Shown piece after piece: positions 21,531 through 21,794 of a DNA stretch of 21,794 bases (positions within the stretch are counted from its first letter, which is position 1; every line of letters starts with the position of its first letter). The translations under genes were made by a program, and so were the position numbers. Source of the DNA: UBA7985 sp049612785 (GTDB lineage: Bacteria > Pseudomonadota > Alphaproteobacteria > UBA7985); assembly GCA_049612785.1 (NCBI GenBank), contig JBMZBW010000036.1:1-21794 (forward strand), given 5' to 3'. The notes beneath the pieces were generated by a model. That model did not search any database, was not told where the DNA came from, and worked only from the letters and a program-made list of their open reading frames with translations.

Positions 21531-21794
21531 GGATGGGTCTCACTTACAAAGTCATAACGCGGGAGCCGAACCATAGCGGTTTCACGCGCTCATTTCAGCC
21601 CAACAATCAATCCAGTCCCAACATTGCGCCGCCCTCGGTCGCCAGAGCCGCTTAGTCAGTCGTCGAATCGACTTAGAAATATGAAATAGAGAAATTTATC
21701 TCGATACTAGAGCAATAATTTATACCGAGGAGGCGTTTAAATAGGAGTGTTTGGTTACTCTTCTTGACCTAAAAGCTGTAAGTTGCCTAAATTT
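21531..21794. other. Right-edge intergenic region
   Basis: No convincing complete gene is seen in these 264 bases. The last 130 bases are AT-rich and could hold promoters. A frame beginning TTG at 21751, with AGGAG at 21743-21747, stays open to the edge (MVTLLDLKAVSCLN) and might be the start of a gene continuing outside, but the spacing is short and the evidence weak. Confidence 0.35.

Noticed and set aside
21658..21673. AGTCG/CGACT 5-bp inverted repeat near the right edge.
   Set aside because: The stem is short, there is no T-tract, and no gene ends nearby in a fitting orientation.

Overview
The window looks like a chromosomal segment of a marine alphaproteobacterium, most likely a Rhodobacterales (Roseobacter-group) species. 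The evidence is gene content and style: a DeoR-controlled ABC importer, a methanethiol oxidase, a PcaF-type thiolase, a UMF1 transporter, a serralysin-like RTX protease, moderate-to-high GC coding DNA, and AT-rich intergenic stretches. No rRNA, tRNA, CRISPR array, insertion sequence or phage gene was recognised. A 10-N assembly gap lies at 313-322.

Layout. (1) 1-2361, minus: DeoR regulator, MalK/UgpC-type ATPase, then a solute-binding protein that runs off the left edge. This is the start of a carbohydrate or glycerol-phosphate importer operon, with permeases expected outside the window. (2) 2362-2688: AT-rich divergent control region with a 24-bp dyad. (3) 2689-3522, plus: HAD class IIA hydrolase. 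(4) 3632-7467, plus: compact operon of a fluoroacetate-dehalogenase-type hydrolase, a LeuC-like and a LeuD-like subunit (overlapping stops and starts), and a LysR regulator. (5) 7500-9679, minus: methanethiol oxidase, plant-type ferredoxin and CoA-binding protein, with overlapping or abutting ends. (6) 9818-11595: AT-rich patch with a small membrane protein, a GAF protein, a structured 346-bp intergenic region and a small secreted protein. (7) 11614-12816, minus: 3-oxoadipyl-CoA-type thiolase. (8) 12998-15538, plus: MerR-type promoter with a 19-bp spacer driving glutaredoxin-MauE fusion, CueR-like regulator, CopC and CopD, a probable copper-response operon. (9) 15616-18122, plus: UMF1 transporter overlapping an aminotransferase gene. 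(10) 18123-21530, minus: secreted alpha/beta hydrolase, serralysin-like protease and MOSC protein, with a terminator between the last two.

The most distinctive parts are four. The dehalogenase/isopropylmalate-isomerase-like/LysR operon has every catalytic residue of a C-F bond-cleaving enzyme in place. The copper operon is led by a glutaredoxin-MauE fusion. The methanethiol oxidase has an unusual ferredoxin/CoA-binding neighbourhood and no signal peptide. The metzincin has Leu in place of the Met-turn methionine and an atypical N-terminal extension. Functions are assigned from motifs read by eye; no database search was possible.
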